A stretch of 64,000 nucleotides of DNA from J054 sp965221985. Lineage in GTDB: Bacteria > Pseudomonadota > Gammaproteobacteria > Steroidobacterales > GCA-2729495. The stretch covers positions 186,001-250,000 of the forward strand of contig OZ244928.1 in the NCBI GenBank assembly GCA_965221985.1, written 5' to 3'. The translations under genes and the position numbers were made by a program. This document shows positions 54,035 to 62,341 of the stretch, in pieces. The notes below the pieces were generated by a model. That model saw only the letters and a list, made by a program, of their open reading frames with translations, had not been told where the DNA came from and did no database searches. How positions within the stretch are numbered: the first letter of the stretch is position 1; the number at the start of each line of letters is the position of its first letter.

Positions 54035-55012
54035 ATGAAAATTATTAAGATTGTTGGTGTGATCCTGCTTGGCCTGGCGGGAATAGTCGCCCTTGGGCTG
54101 CTCGCCGCTGCCTGGGTCTATCGCGATATCCCAGCTGCTGAACTTGAAGCTCGCTATATGACCCCCTCATCGCGCTTCATCAACATCGACGGCGTGCGCC
54201 TGCACTATCGCGACGAAGGTGCGGGCCCACCGGTGATGCTCATCCATGCCAATTTCTCTAACCTGATTGATTGGGATCCAGTGGTAGCCGAACTGGTAGA
54301 CAGCTACCGGGTGATTCGTTTCGACATGCCCAGTCATGGCCTAACCGGCCCCGATCCCAGCGGCGATTACAGCCTGGCTCGCACCATCGAACTCACCGAG
54401 AACATTGCTGATGCGCTAGATTTGGAAGAATTCACCCTTGGCGGTACTTCCCTAGGTGGCACTGTGTCTATGCACTATGCATCCCGCCATCCAGAACGAA
54501 TCTCGAAGTTGATGTTGCTCAGCCCGGGTGCACTGGAAGGCCGTAAGCAAATCAGGCGCGCCATCCCCGATTCGGCGCAGATACTCGAGTACATCCTGCC
54601 GCGCGCACTCCCCGAATTCATGCTGCGTTCGGCCTACGGTGACCCTGACCGCTTGCCCGATGAACTGATCGACCGCTGGCATGACATGTGGTTACGCGAG
54701 GGCCAGCGCGCAGCGCAACTCGATCGGCTGAGGCAATATGAACCCGGTGACCTGGAAGGCACAGTGCAATCCATTAGGGCACCCACACTACTATTGTGGG
54801 GCGAAGCCAATCCACAAGCAGAGGTTGAACAAGCTTACGAATTTGAAGAGCTCTTAGAAAACGCCGCCAGCCTACATATGATTATTTATCCGGGCGTTGG
54901 CCATATGGCCAACCAGGAAGCCGGCCCGGAAATCGGCCGCGATTTAAGAGCATGGCTAGATGGAAAAATACCCGCAAAAACCGAGGAAGCCGAAACGCAG
55001 GAACCGGAATAG
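54035..55012 (+). CDS. Membrane-anchored alpha/beta hydrolase
   Basis: A 325-residue protein with an N-terminal helix (IVGVILLGLAGIVALGLLAAAWVY) and the hydrolase fold: MLIHANFSNLIDW (HA replacing HG), FDMPSHGLTGP, nucleophile elbow GGTSLGGTVSMHYA, acid in LLWGEANPQ, His in YPGVGHMANQE. The active site probably faces the periplasm, as in the hydrolase at 35238-36188. ATG 54035 with AAGGC before it is preferred to the longer frame from 53945. Substrate unknown. Confidence 0.9.
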   Translation: MKIIKIVGVILLGLAGIVALGLLAAAWVYRDIPAAELEARYMTPSSRFINIDGVRLHYRDEGAGPPVMLIHANFSNLIDWDPVVAELVDSYRVIRFDMPSHGLTGPDPSGDYSLARTIELTENIADALDLEEFTLGGTSLGGTVSMHYASRHPERISKLMLLSPGALEGRKQIRRAIPDSAQILEYILPRALPEFMLRSAYGDPDRLPDELIDRWHDMWLREGQRAAQLDRLRQYEPGDLEGTVQSIRAPTLLLWGEANPQAEVEQAYEFEELLENAASLHMIIYPGVGHMANQEAGPEIGRDLRAWLDGKIPAKTEEAETQEPE

Positions 55013-55113
55013 ACGTGCTGGAATCTACTCGGGGTCGGCCGATTAATGACAAGCACTACAAATATCCTTAGGATAATCAGCAGCTGCCAGCAGGCGACGG
55101 CATTAATAAAACC

Positions 55114-55134
55114 GTTGGGGCGCAAAGCCCCAAC
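55114..55134. terminator. Hairpin after the hydrolase gene, possible terminator
   Basis: Stem GTTGGGGC / GCCCCAAC with loop GCAAA, 102 bases after the hydrolase stop. On the plus strand CTTTTTC follows only 15 bases later; on the minus strand GGTTTTATTA follows directly. Probably ends the hydrolase transcript before the cytochrome gene. Confidence 0.5.
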
Positions 55135-55175
55135 GCCCAACAAACTTTTTCAATAAGACCTCAGTGGAGCACAAA

Positions 55176-55634
55176 ATGCGGACAACAGCGAAAATTATTT
55201 CTAGCCTCTTGGTGGGCTGTGTCCTGGTGACTGGCCAAACTCTGGCTCAGGACGAGGGCTCACCCTATGGCAAATATCGTCATTCGGTGATGGAAGCCAT
55301 GAAGGGACATATCTCCGCTTTATCCATGTTGGCGTTTGGCCAGATTGAAGACACCGGATTCATGCAGGCGCACGCCGACGCTTTGGTTACAGCCGGTGCC
55401 GAATTGGACGGCATCTTTCCCCAGGACTCGGCCGAAGGTTCTCATGCACTGCCAGAAATCTGGAGCCAGCCCGAGAAATTCGCGGCGGCCCTTGATGACT
55501 ACAAGACGAGCTCCATCGCCATGCAAACGGCTGTGCAGTCTGGGGATCGTAAAGCAGTAGCGGGTGCATTTAAGAATCTAGGCAACAGCTGCAAGGGTTG
55601 CCATGAAAGTTTCCGCGAAGAACACGACGAATAA
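55176..55634 (+). CDS. Exported cytochrome c' type protein
   Basis: A 152-residue protein with signal peptide (IISSLLVGCVLVTGQTLA) and a helical mature part ending in the heme-attachment motif CKGCH at 139-143, followed by ESFREE. The C-terminal heme and four-helix layout (RHSVMEAMKGHISALSMLAFGQIED) match cytochrome c' proteins, which bind NO or CO or carry electrons in the periplasm. GGAG precedes the ATG at 55176; a GTG at 55164 lies within that site. Confidence 0.9.
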   Translation: MRTTAKIISSLLVGCVLVTGQTLAQDEGSPYGKYRHSVMEAMKGHISALSMLAFGQIEDTGFMQAHADALVTAGAELDGIFPQDSAEGSHALPEIWSQPEKFAAALDDYKTSSIAMQTAVQSGDRKAVAGAFKNLGNSCKGCHESFREEHDE

Positions 55635-55762
55635 TCTGCAAGATCAGCCCAAAGGCGGTTCGGTCCGTTGAACAGGATCGCTCAATGCATACCTGATTCC
55701 GCAAAGTTCTAGGACCTTGCGTACTCCTGAAAAATGTTACTGCACAATTTTCTGGAAAAGCC

Positions 55763-56716
55763 TTGGCATTTTTCAGACGGAACAAACGAAATAGATTCAA
55801 TAAATTGAACTTCAAATCTTACGGTGAATTTGGGCGCGAACGCATCACGCGGGCTCTTTTTCTAATCCTGTTGATTTCTTTTGCCGGTCTTGTTCAAGCA
55901 CAAGAAACTGCCGTGCAACGCGGCCGCTTTCTTCTGCATGCCGGTGGCTGCTTGAGCTGCCATACCGATGACGAAGAATCGGCAATCCCATTGGCGGGTG
56001 GCCGCGCCTTGGAAAGCCCCTTTGGTACTTTCTACAGCCCAAATATAACCCCTGATCCAGAAACCGGCATTGGCGGCTGGACCGACGAAGAATTTATCGA
56101 AGCGTTCTGGTCAGGCATCGGACCTGATGGCACTTATTACTTTCCGGCGTTTCCCTACCCCTCTTACACGGGCGTCAGCCGGGAGGACCTGCTCGCAATC
56201 AAGGCTTATCTGTTCACGCTCGAACCGATAGAGCGGCGAAACCGCGAGCATGATCTGCCCTGGTATCTCAATACGCGCCTGGCCGCCGCTGCGTGGCAGC
56301 TGCTCAAGTTCGACGCGCAGCGCTTCGAACCAGATCCATCGCAAACGCCGGAATGGAATCGCGGTGCATATTTGGTCCGCCACTTGGGCCACTGCGGCGA
56401 ATGCCACACGCCGCGTGATAGTCTGGGCGGCGCCATCAGCGATCGCGAAATGGCCGGTGTCGCCGCATTCGATGACAGCAAAGGGGTACCGAACATTACC
56501 CCACACAAGGAAGACGGTATCGGCAAATGGTCCACGGACGAATTAATGCTATTTCTAGAATTAGGCATGGAACCGGACGGCGATTTTGTTGGTGGCCACA
56601 TGTCCGAGGTCATTGATGACAACACGAGCATGCTAACCAACGAAGATCGCCGGGCCATTGCGGCTTACCTGAAGTCTTTGCCCGCCATCGCTGGCCCCGA
56701 AGAGTCCGAACAGTAG
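55763..56716 (+). CDS. Diheme c-type cytochrome, exported
   Basis: A 317-residue protein with an N-terminal hydrophobic signal (ALFLILLISFAGLVQA, about 31-46) and two heme sites: CLSCH (63-67) and CGECH (211-215). LAGGRALESPFGTFYSPNITPDPETGIGGWTDEEF after the first heme is typical of the cytochrome subunits of membrane-bound alcohol and aldehyde dehydrogenases. The start is a TTG at 55763 with GGAAAAG upstream; no better in-frame ATG precedes the signal. It may receive electrons from a periplasmic dehydrogenase encoded elsewhere. Confidence 0.88.
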   Translation: MAFFRRNKRNRFNKLNFKSYGEFGRERITRALFLILLISFAGLVQAQETAVQRGRFLLHAGGCLSCHTDDEESAIPLAGGRALESPFGTFYSPNITPDPETGIGGWTDEEFIEAFWSGIGPDGTYYFPAFPYPSYTGVSREDLLAIKAYLFTLEPIERRNREHDLPWYLNTRLAAAAWQLLKFDAQRFEPDPSQTPEWNRGAYLVRHLGHCGECHTPRDSLGGAISDREMAGVAAFDDSKGVPNITPHKEDGIGKWSTDELMLFLELGMEPDGDFVGGHMSEVIDDNTSMLTNEDRRAIAAYLKSLPAIAGPEESEQ

Positions 56717-56734
56717 CTCAATGCTTTCCATTGA

Positions 56735-57649
56735 ATGGCAGAGAAAATGAAAATTATCCGTAGCCCGGAAGAGCGTTTTACGGCACTGCCGGATTTCCCC
56801 TATAAGCCGAACTATTTTGAATTGGAAGATGGCGGGTTTGCCGGCTTACGCATGCACTACCTTGATGAAGGACCCGCCAATGCTCCGGCGGTTTTGCTGA
56901 TGCATGGCCAGGGCTGCTGGTCCTACATTTTCCGCCACATGATCCCGATTCTGACGAACGCAGGTTTACGAGTTGTCGCCCCCGACTTTATCGGCTTCGG
57001 ACGTTCCGACAAACTACCGAGCACAGAAGACTATAGCTTCCAAAAACATGTGGATTGGATTACCAACTTCGTGGACGGCATGAAGCTGCAAGAAGTCAAC
57101 GCCTACCTGTTCGACTGGGGCGGCTATTTCGGCCTACGTATCGCAGGCGAGCGCCCCGATTTCTTTTCCCGCATAGCCCTGAGCAACACGAACTTGCCAC
57201 ATGGGGAGGCGCGCGGACGTGACTGGTTTATTAAGTGGCGAGCCGAACAATTTGCCATGCCGCGATTCCCCCAAGGCGAAATGGTAAATGAAGGCGTCCA
57301 CTTTAAGCTCTCGGCTGAGACCATCGCCGCCTTCGACGCGCCCTATCCTGACGAAACTTATAAGACCGGACCGCGCCGCTTTCCCATGATTCTGCCAATT
57401 TCAACGGACGATCCGGCCTCGGCGGCTAATACGCGGGCTTGGGAACGGCTCGGCGATTGGCAAAAGCCTGTGCTGACATTATTTAGTGCCGCATTTAAGG
57501 GCAGCGCTATGGGTCCGGAACGCATCATCGAGCACATTCCCGGGTGCAAGGATCAGGATCATGCATTGTTGGAAGAGGCGAATTTTTACATCGTCGAAGA
57601 TCAGCCCGTTGAGCTGGCGCGGCGATTGCTGAAATTTTTCGCGCCTTAG
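56735..57649 (+). CDS. Haloalkane dehalogenase-like alpha/beta hydrolase
   Basis: A 304-residue protein. The nucleophile elbow reads YLFDWGGYFGLRIA, with Asp127 as nucleophile and the following Trp128 that in haloalkane dehalogenases helps bind halide. LLMHGQGCWSYIFRHMIPIL corresponds to the oxyanion region of subfamily I, but its usual Glu is Gln here. The His is in DQDHALLEE (about 276). The enzyme family converts haloalkanes to alcohols; the changed oxyanion-region residue makes the true substrate uncertain. It follows the diheme cytochrome gene by 18 bases. Confidence 0.8.
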   Translation: MAEKMKIIRSPEERFTALPDFPYKPNYFELEDGGFAGLRMHYLDEGPANAPAVLLMHGQGCWSYIFRHMIPILTNAGLRVVAPDFIGFGRSDKLPSTEDYSFQKHVDWITNFVDGMKLQEVNAYLFDWGGYFGLRIAGERPDFFSRIALSNTNLPHGEARGRDWFIKWRAEQFAMPRFPQGEMVNEGVHFKLSAETIAAFDAPYPDETYKTGPRRFPMILPISTDDPASAANTRAWERLGDWQKPVLTLFSAAFKGSAMGPERIIEHIPGCKDQDHALLEEANFYIVEDQPVELARRLLKFFAP

Positions 57650-57854
57650 TCAATGCCACTGGCTTTTCGAGACTAAACGACGGGAAATTTTCATTTGCCG
57701 GGACTAAGCCGGGCAAGGCCGCGCGAAGAACCAGGCGCAATAGGCCCGGCTAGTTTGCATAATTCGAAAACTGGGGCCTTGGAAAGCCGCGCAAGGCCAT
57801 GACTTTAGCTTAGAATGGAAGAATAATAACCACCAATAACTATCCGGCCGCACT

Positions 57855-59036
57855 TTGACTACGCAACTCATACCGATACCCTGCGACCGACTCGAGTCCG
57901 GTATGTATATTGCCGAACTTGATCGTTCTTGGTTGCATACGCCGTTTCCGGGACCGGGCCTGATGTTGACGCACGAGGAACAGATCGCGACCCTGCAACG
58001 CCAATGCCGCTACGTTTATGTGGACCCTGAACTTAGCGAAGCCGGCGTCCGTCTCGATGTCGCCTTAAAAACCGACGCGGCGGCCATTGAAAAACCCGAA
58101 CGCGAAGACTTCTCCGAAGTACAGGCAGCGCTGAACACTGCACTGCATGGGGTTACCGACATCATTGCTTCCGCGAGGCGCGTTGGCGAAGTCAATCTCA
58201 CACCGCTACGGAAATGCGCGGACTTGCTGGTAACCGCAGCAACACGCTATCCGGATACTTGCTTGTGGCAGATCCAAATTGCCAATCGCGATGGACTACT
58301 CTATCGCCGGGCACTTGGCACAGCAGTCGCGGGAGTTATCTTCGGCCGCCAATTAGGGCACGACGAAGAAACCTTGCAGCAACTCGCACTTGGCGGCCTC
58401 ATCTTAGATATTGGTAAGACCGCCGTGCCCATCCCGATACTCGCCATGCCGCGAAAACTGAATTCAATGGAAAGAGGCTTAGTAAACCGGCACGTGCAAA
58501 ATGGTTATTCGCTACTGCGGCTACATGCTCGCTTACCCGAGCGCGTTGCTGAAATGATTCTCGGACATCATGAAAGAATAGACGGCAGCGGTTACCCCCG
58601 AGGCCTCAAAGGCACCGCCATTCCCTTGTTCGCGCGAATTGCGGCGATTGTTGATACCTTCGATGCGCTAACGGTTGATCGACGCTATGCCAGTGCTATG
58701 TCTAGCCATGGCGCCTTGCGCTATCTCAATACGCAGGGAGAACGCGACTTCGACGCCGCATTGGTAGACGAGTTTATCCACGCTTTCGGCACCTATCCGA
58801 CCGGCACCCGTGTGGAACTCGCAGACGGCAGCGTGGGGCTAGTCTGTGCACAGAACCCAGACAGGCCATCACAACCCCAAGTCCTGCTTACCCACGATAC
58901 CGAGGGCCGAGAATTGTCAGCGCCGGCAATTCGCAGTTACGGACTGGAAACGCATATCGTGCGCGCGCTGGAACCCCGGCGCAACGGGGAAGATACGCAA
59001 TCCTACGAACTCGCCATTCGACGAGATCAACACTAA
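57855..59036 (+). CDS. HD-GYP domain protein with damaged HD site
   Basis: A 393-residue protein: N-terminal DUF3391-like region (about 1-110), then an HD-GYP module. The GYP part is intact (HHERIDGSGYPRG, 238-250), but the HD pair reads L184-D185 in GGLILDIGK, so the metal-binding His is missing, and the earlier conserved His segment reads YRRALG. HD-GYP proteins normally degrade cyclic di-GMP; this one may only bind it. The start is a TTG at 57855, with no ATG nearby. Transcribed singly. Confidence 0.85.
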   Translation: MTTQLIPIPCDRLESGMYIAELDRSWLHTPFPGPGLMLTHEEQIATLQRQCRYVYVDPELSEAGVRLDVALKTDAAAIEKPEREDFSEVQAALNTALHGVTDIIASARRVGEVNLTPLRKCADLLVTAATRYPDTCLWQIQIANRDGLLYRRALGTAVAGVIFGRQLGHDEETLQQLALGGLILDIGKTAVPIPILAMPRKLNSMERGLVNRHVQNGYSLLRLHARLPERVAEMILGHHERIDGSGYPRGLKGTAIPLFARIAAIVDTFDALTVDRRYASAMSSHGALRYLNTQGERDFDAALVDEFIHAFGTYPTGTRVELADGSVGLVCAQNPDRPSQPQVLLTHDTEGRELSAPAIRSYGLETHIVRALEPRRNGEDTQSYELAIRRDQH

Positions 59037-59270
59037 TCCGCGACAAGCCCAATGCGGCGAAAAGTTGCTCGAATCTTTCCGGGCCATCGAGCCCGCAACG
59101 CCAGGCGCCTTGACGAGCCAAAGCGCTGCATCATGCACTTACGACATAACACAAGGCAGAGTCCTCAAAAGTCCTGGGCAAGAGACTGAATCGTGATCTG
59201 CAGCAACGCCCCCGGTCCTTGCCCAAACTAGTGTTAAGGGTCGGCAACAGAGAGATTCAGGGTTCAAGAA

Positions 59271-60329
59271 GTGAGCAGCGTGGTCACCGGACTAGTGGTA
59301 CTAGCCATCGCCTTTCCGGCGGGTTGGCTGGTGTGTCGCGCCTGGTTAACGGCACAGCGGCAACCATCGCAAACCGAAAAACAATTGCAAATAGTGGATC
59401 AAGACAGTATCTCGAGAGCCGAACACGAAGCATTACTTAAGACCCAGCAAGAACATTATCGACACAAAGTCAACGCCATGCATGACATTGTGCGCAAACA
59501 TGAACGTACTCGAGATCAAATTCGCGAGAAGCTCAACAAATTGCAAAAGCGCATGGATTCAGACTCCCATGCAGTAAAGAATGCGGCTGAGGAAACTCAA
59601 AGGAGCGAACAAAATGCCAACAACATTAAAGCTGCGCTGGACATAGCACGGCAAGACCTCGCAGCGCTAAAGAAGAGAAATGCCGAGCTTGAACAAGCCG
59701 CGGCGGAACGAAGTGACGGTGACACGCAAGCCGGCGACGAACATGATCTGCTAAAAATAGAACGTGATGAATTAAGCGCGCGGTTAAAACGCCTTGAAAC
59801 CTCGCAGCGCAGCCGGGACAAATCAAAGACTAAGCAACTCGACGAACCCGCTGAAGCTTTACGGGCCGATCTAGGTCAGGCTCGAGAGGAGCTAACCGCT
59901 AGAGACCATCAGATCCGCCAGTTAGAAAGTCGCCTGGAAGAACGCGAACTGCGAATCAAAGAACTCGAAACCACTGTAAATTCATGGAAGCACCGTGTCA
60001 CGCCCCTCGCGCACCAGCTGAAATTACAACGCAGCCTTATTCGCCGGGGTCAAGTAGAGGGAAAAGCAAAACCAGCCGAGCAGACAGCAAGTACGTCAAC
60101 CGCGGAACCAAAGGACGAACTACAAAAAATCCGGGGGATTGGTCCGACTTTGGAACGCCGGCTGCTGGCCAACGGCATTTCAAAATTTAGGCAAATCGCC
60201 GAAAAGACGCCCGAAGAATTAGTGAAGCTGGCGGAAAAGCTGTCAATTGCCAGCAAACTACCCGCACGAGATTCATGGGCGGAGCAAGCGCAGCGCCTCC
60301 ATGACGAAAAATATCTGGTATCAGCGTAG
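59271..60329 (+). CDS. Membrane-anchored coiled-coil protein with C-terminal helix-hairpin-helix domain
   Basis: A 352-residue protein: N-terminal helix (VVTGLVVLAIAFPAGWLVCRAW), a long charged coiled coil (about 50-265, with KNAAEETQRSEQNANNIKAAL and EERELRIKELETTVNSW), and a C-terminal domain DELQKIRGIGPTLERRLLANGISKFRQIAEKTPEEL that matches the helix-hairpin-helix type found in NADH dehydrogenase-linked and DNA-repair proteins (IRGIGP). GTG start at 59271. The topology suggests a membrane-tethered nucleic-acid or protein-binding rod; the function is unknown. Confidence 0.8.
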   Translation: MSSVVTGLVVLAIAFPAGWLVCRAWLTAQRQPSQTEKQLQIVDQDSISRAEHEALLKTQQEHYRHKVNAMHDIVRKHERTRDQIREKLNKLQKRMDSDSHAVKNAAEETQRSEQNANNIKAALDIARQDLAALKKRNAELEQAAAERSDGDTQAGDEHDLLKIERDELSARLKRLETSQRSRDKSKTKQLDEPAEALRADLGQAREELTARDHQIRQLESRLEERELRIKELETTVNSWKHRVTPLAHQLKLQRSLIRRGQVEGKAKPAEQTASTSTAEPKDELQKIRGIGPTLERRLLANGISKFRQIAEKTPEELVKLAEKLSIASKLPARDSWAEQAQRLHDEKYLVSA

Positions 60330-60361
60330 ATTCGCTGAGGTTATTGATCGCTGCATGTAGT

Positions 60362-60381
60362 CGCCGCGCTTGGCGGCGTTT
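60362..60381 (+). terminator. Hairpin terminator after the coiled-coil gene
   Basis: Stem CGCCGC (60362-60367) / GCGGCG (60373-60378) with loop GCTTG, followed by TTT. It lies 33 bases after the stop at 60329 and before the convergent ParA-like gene. The T-run is short. Confidence 0.5.
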
Positions 60382-60451
60382 ACCAAGTCAATCCGGGGAA
60401 TGACCTAGAAGCGGTGATTAAGCTCTAGCGGCGGCACGCCCAATGCGTAAC

Positions 60452-61252
60452 CTAGTCTTCTACCATGTTTACCGCAAGCTTCGCCACAGAACCGCCGGAA
60501 AACCGCTCTTCGTTGGCGGGCTCGCCCGGAGCGCTAGATTCAGGCACATGCAGATCCCGCTGCGTAATCGGCATTTCTAGCCGCAAAGCCAACCAATCGA
60601 TGATCGGCTGCCATTGCAGTAAGTCTTTGCGCACCCTGGATGGCTGAAGCTCGTGCACGCTCAGACCTTGTTCCGCAGCATGTACGTAATTCTGACTATC
60701 ACGCAAATCCGCCACGGTTTTAATGGACAAGCGATCTAGAAACACCATGAGCTTGCGGTAACTCAGCGTGTTTTCCCTCACTCGATTGGCAACCACACCC
60801 AAACGCCCCATGCGCCGGCTGACTTTAGCAACCAATAGTAAATCGGCAACAAACTTGGTCGCCGCATGAATGTCCAGGTCGGACGGTAATACCGGGACAA
60901 GAATCGCATGCGCGCCGCGAGTAAACTCTGTTAATTCCTGTGCGGGTAATGCGGCCGGCGTATCCGCGATCAAATAGCGAATATCCGGTGGTACTCGTAG
61001 GCGAAAGCTGCGGGTCATAGTGTCATCGTGCGCATAAGCCGCCAAACCGAAGACGGGAGGACGTTCAAAGCTGCGAACCTTCAGCCAACGCATGCTAGAG
61101 CCCTGCGGATCGAAATCCATCAGCGCCACGGCCTGGCCGCGTGCCGCCAACAAGCCGGCAATATTCGTACTTAGCGTAGTTTTCCCCGACCCTCCCTTGG
61201 GATTCAAAACCACAATCTTGCGCAAATCTGGATGACTTGGAACGTTAAGCAT
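60452..61252 (-). CDS. ParA-family ATPase, orphan
   Basis: A 266-residue P-loop protein with deviant Walker A NPKGGSGKTTLSTNIAG (signature Lys in KGGSGKTT), Walker A' MDFDPQGSS, and DTPAALPAQEL as Walker B. No ParB or centromere-like site is nearby, so it is more likely a positioning ATPase for another structure, or a regulator of envelope or polysaccharide proteins, than a plasmid partition protein. Convergent with the coiled-coil gene. Confidence 0.88.
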   Translation of the reverse strand: MLNVPSHPDLRKIVVLNPKGGSGKTTLSTNIAGLLAARGQAVALMDFDPQGSSMRWLKVRSFERPPVFGLAAYAHDDTMTRSFRLRVPPDIRYLIADTPAALPAQELTEFTRGAHAILVPVLPSDLDIHAATKFVADLLLVAKVSRRMGRLGVVANRVRENTLSYRKLMVFLDRLSIKTVADLRDSQNYVHAAEQGLSVHELQPSRVRKDLLQWQPIIDWLALRLEMPITQRDLHVPESSAPGEPANEERFSGGSVAKLAVNMVED

Positions 61253-61598
61253 CGCCCGGCCCTTACAAACCCAGATAAGGTTTTAACATAAGTCGGCAAT
61301 TGATTGAAAATATTTAAAGCGTCCATGACGTTTCCGATATCTTTTTGCCGTGTGCAATCAGGACATTAGCTTCGCGAAGCTTGTGAATGATCTTTTCAGC
61401 GTCGTATCATTTCTTCGGCATGGTTCAGATCTCCTCATATCGCTTTTTACCACTTTCGATCTAGACCAAGAATTTCAAGCCAGGTCAGCCCGATGACGCA
61501 ACCTCAGGCAGACCCGCATAACAAGACTGAAAGACACTCTCTATTCCGGAGCCCGGAGAAGAGTGAGCGCAATAAACGGAAACTGAGGGGACGATGCA
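61253..61598. other. Divergent intergenic region with palindrome
   Basis: 346 bases between the ParA-like gene and the PEP-CTERM gene. It contains a perfect 14-bp palindrome AGCTTCG-CGAAGCT at 61368-61381 that could be a regulator site. I saw no clear sigma-54 or sigma-70 promoter and no RNA gene. Confidence 0.4.
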
Positions 61599-62285
61599 AT
61601 GAAAAGAAATCATATCTGGATGGCCGGGCTGGCTGCGCTACTAATGTTCTTGGCCGTACCGGCAGCTGCCATCACCCTTGAGTTGACTCAGATTTTCGCC
61701 AAGACGCCAGGTCAAACCGGGGCACCAATGACACCCACGGGCAATACCTTGTTCGAGTATACGCCGAGCGTATCACTGGTTGGTCAAGGCGCCTATAGTG
61801 GCTTTGCAGGCTTTGGCACCATCCATATCTTTACTTTGGATATCGACTCACACGTTATCGATCTCAGTGGTGGCGCGGGCGATATCGACTCCACGAACGC
61901 AACCCTGAGCTTCAATTGCACGGAAGGGGGGTTCTTGGCGCAGTTCGCGGCAAACGGTTGCGGCAACTACAGCTGGGGTGACAATTTTGTCGACGAAACG
62001 ACGCTCGACTATTCAAATATTGACGCGACTAGGACGCTCGGCGGTGACGATACCGCGACAGGCGCCCAGACAGAGCTGTCTAACTGGACAGACATGACCA
62101 TGTATAACTTCAATCCCAGCGGTATCGAGGGCGAGGTCGCCTTTATTCTCAGCAACCGGACTGGCGGCGCCACTGAGGGTGACGGATTTTCAATGACCTT
62201 TGTCTACCCAGTTCCCGTGCCTGCGGCCGTATGGTTGTTTGGATCGGCTGTTGGCTTACTCGGCTGGATGCGACGTAGAACGTAA
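61599..62285 (+). CDS. PEP-CTERM sorting-domain protein
   Basis: A 228-residue secreted protein with a signal peptide (GLAALLMFLAVPAAA) and a C-terminal sorting signal: VPVPAAVWLFGSAVGLLGWM followed by RRR, the VPxPAAxWLFGS variant of PEP-CTERM that is processed by exosortase and linked to exopolysaccharide production. The mature part is rich in Thr, Ser, Asn and Gly and beta-prone (SNWTDMTMYNFNPSG). GAGGGGACGATGCA before the ATG gives a ribosome-binding site. The neighbouring glycosyltransferase agrees with an exopolysaccharide locus. Confidence 0.9.
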   Translation: MKRNHIWMAGLAALLMFLAVPAAAITLELTQIFAKTPGQTGAPMTPTGNTLFEYTPSVSLVGQGAYSGFAGFGTIHIFTLDIDSHVIDLSGGAGDIDSTNATLSFNCTEGGFLAQFAANGCGNYSWGDNFVDETTLDYSNIDATRTLGGDDTATGAQTELSNWTDMTMYNFNPSGIEGEVAFILSNRTGGATEGDGFSMTFVYPVPVPAAVWLFGSAVGLLGWMRRRT

Positions 62286-62341
62286 TGGCTCATTGTCGTT
62301 GTGATGTTTGTCGGATCTTGCTCCGTCTCTGTGACGAATTA

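Noticed and set aside
60452..61252. ParA gene as sign of a plasmid or integrative element
   Set aside because: No ParB, replication, integrase or repeat sites nearby; surrounding genes look chromosomal.
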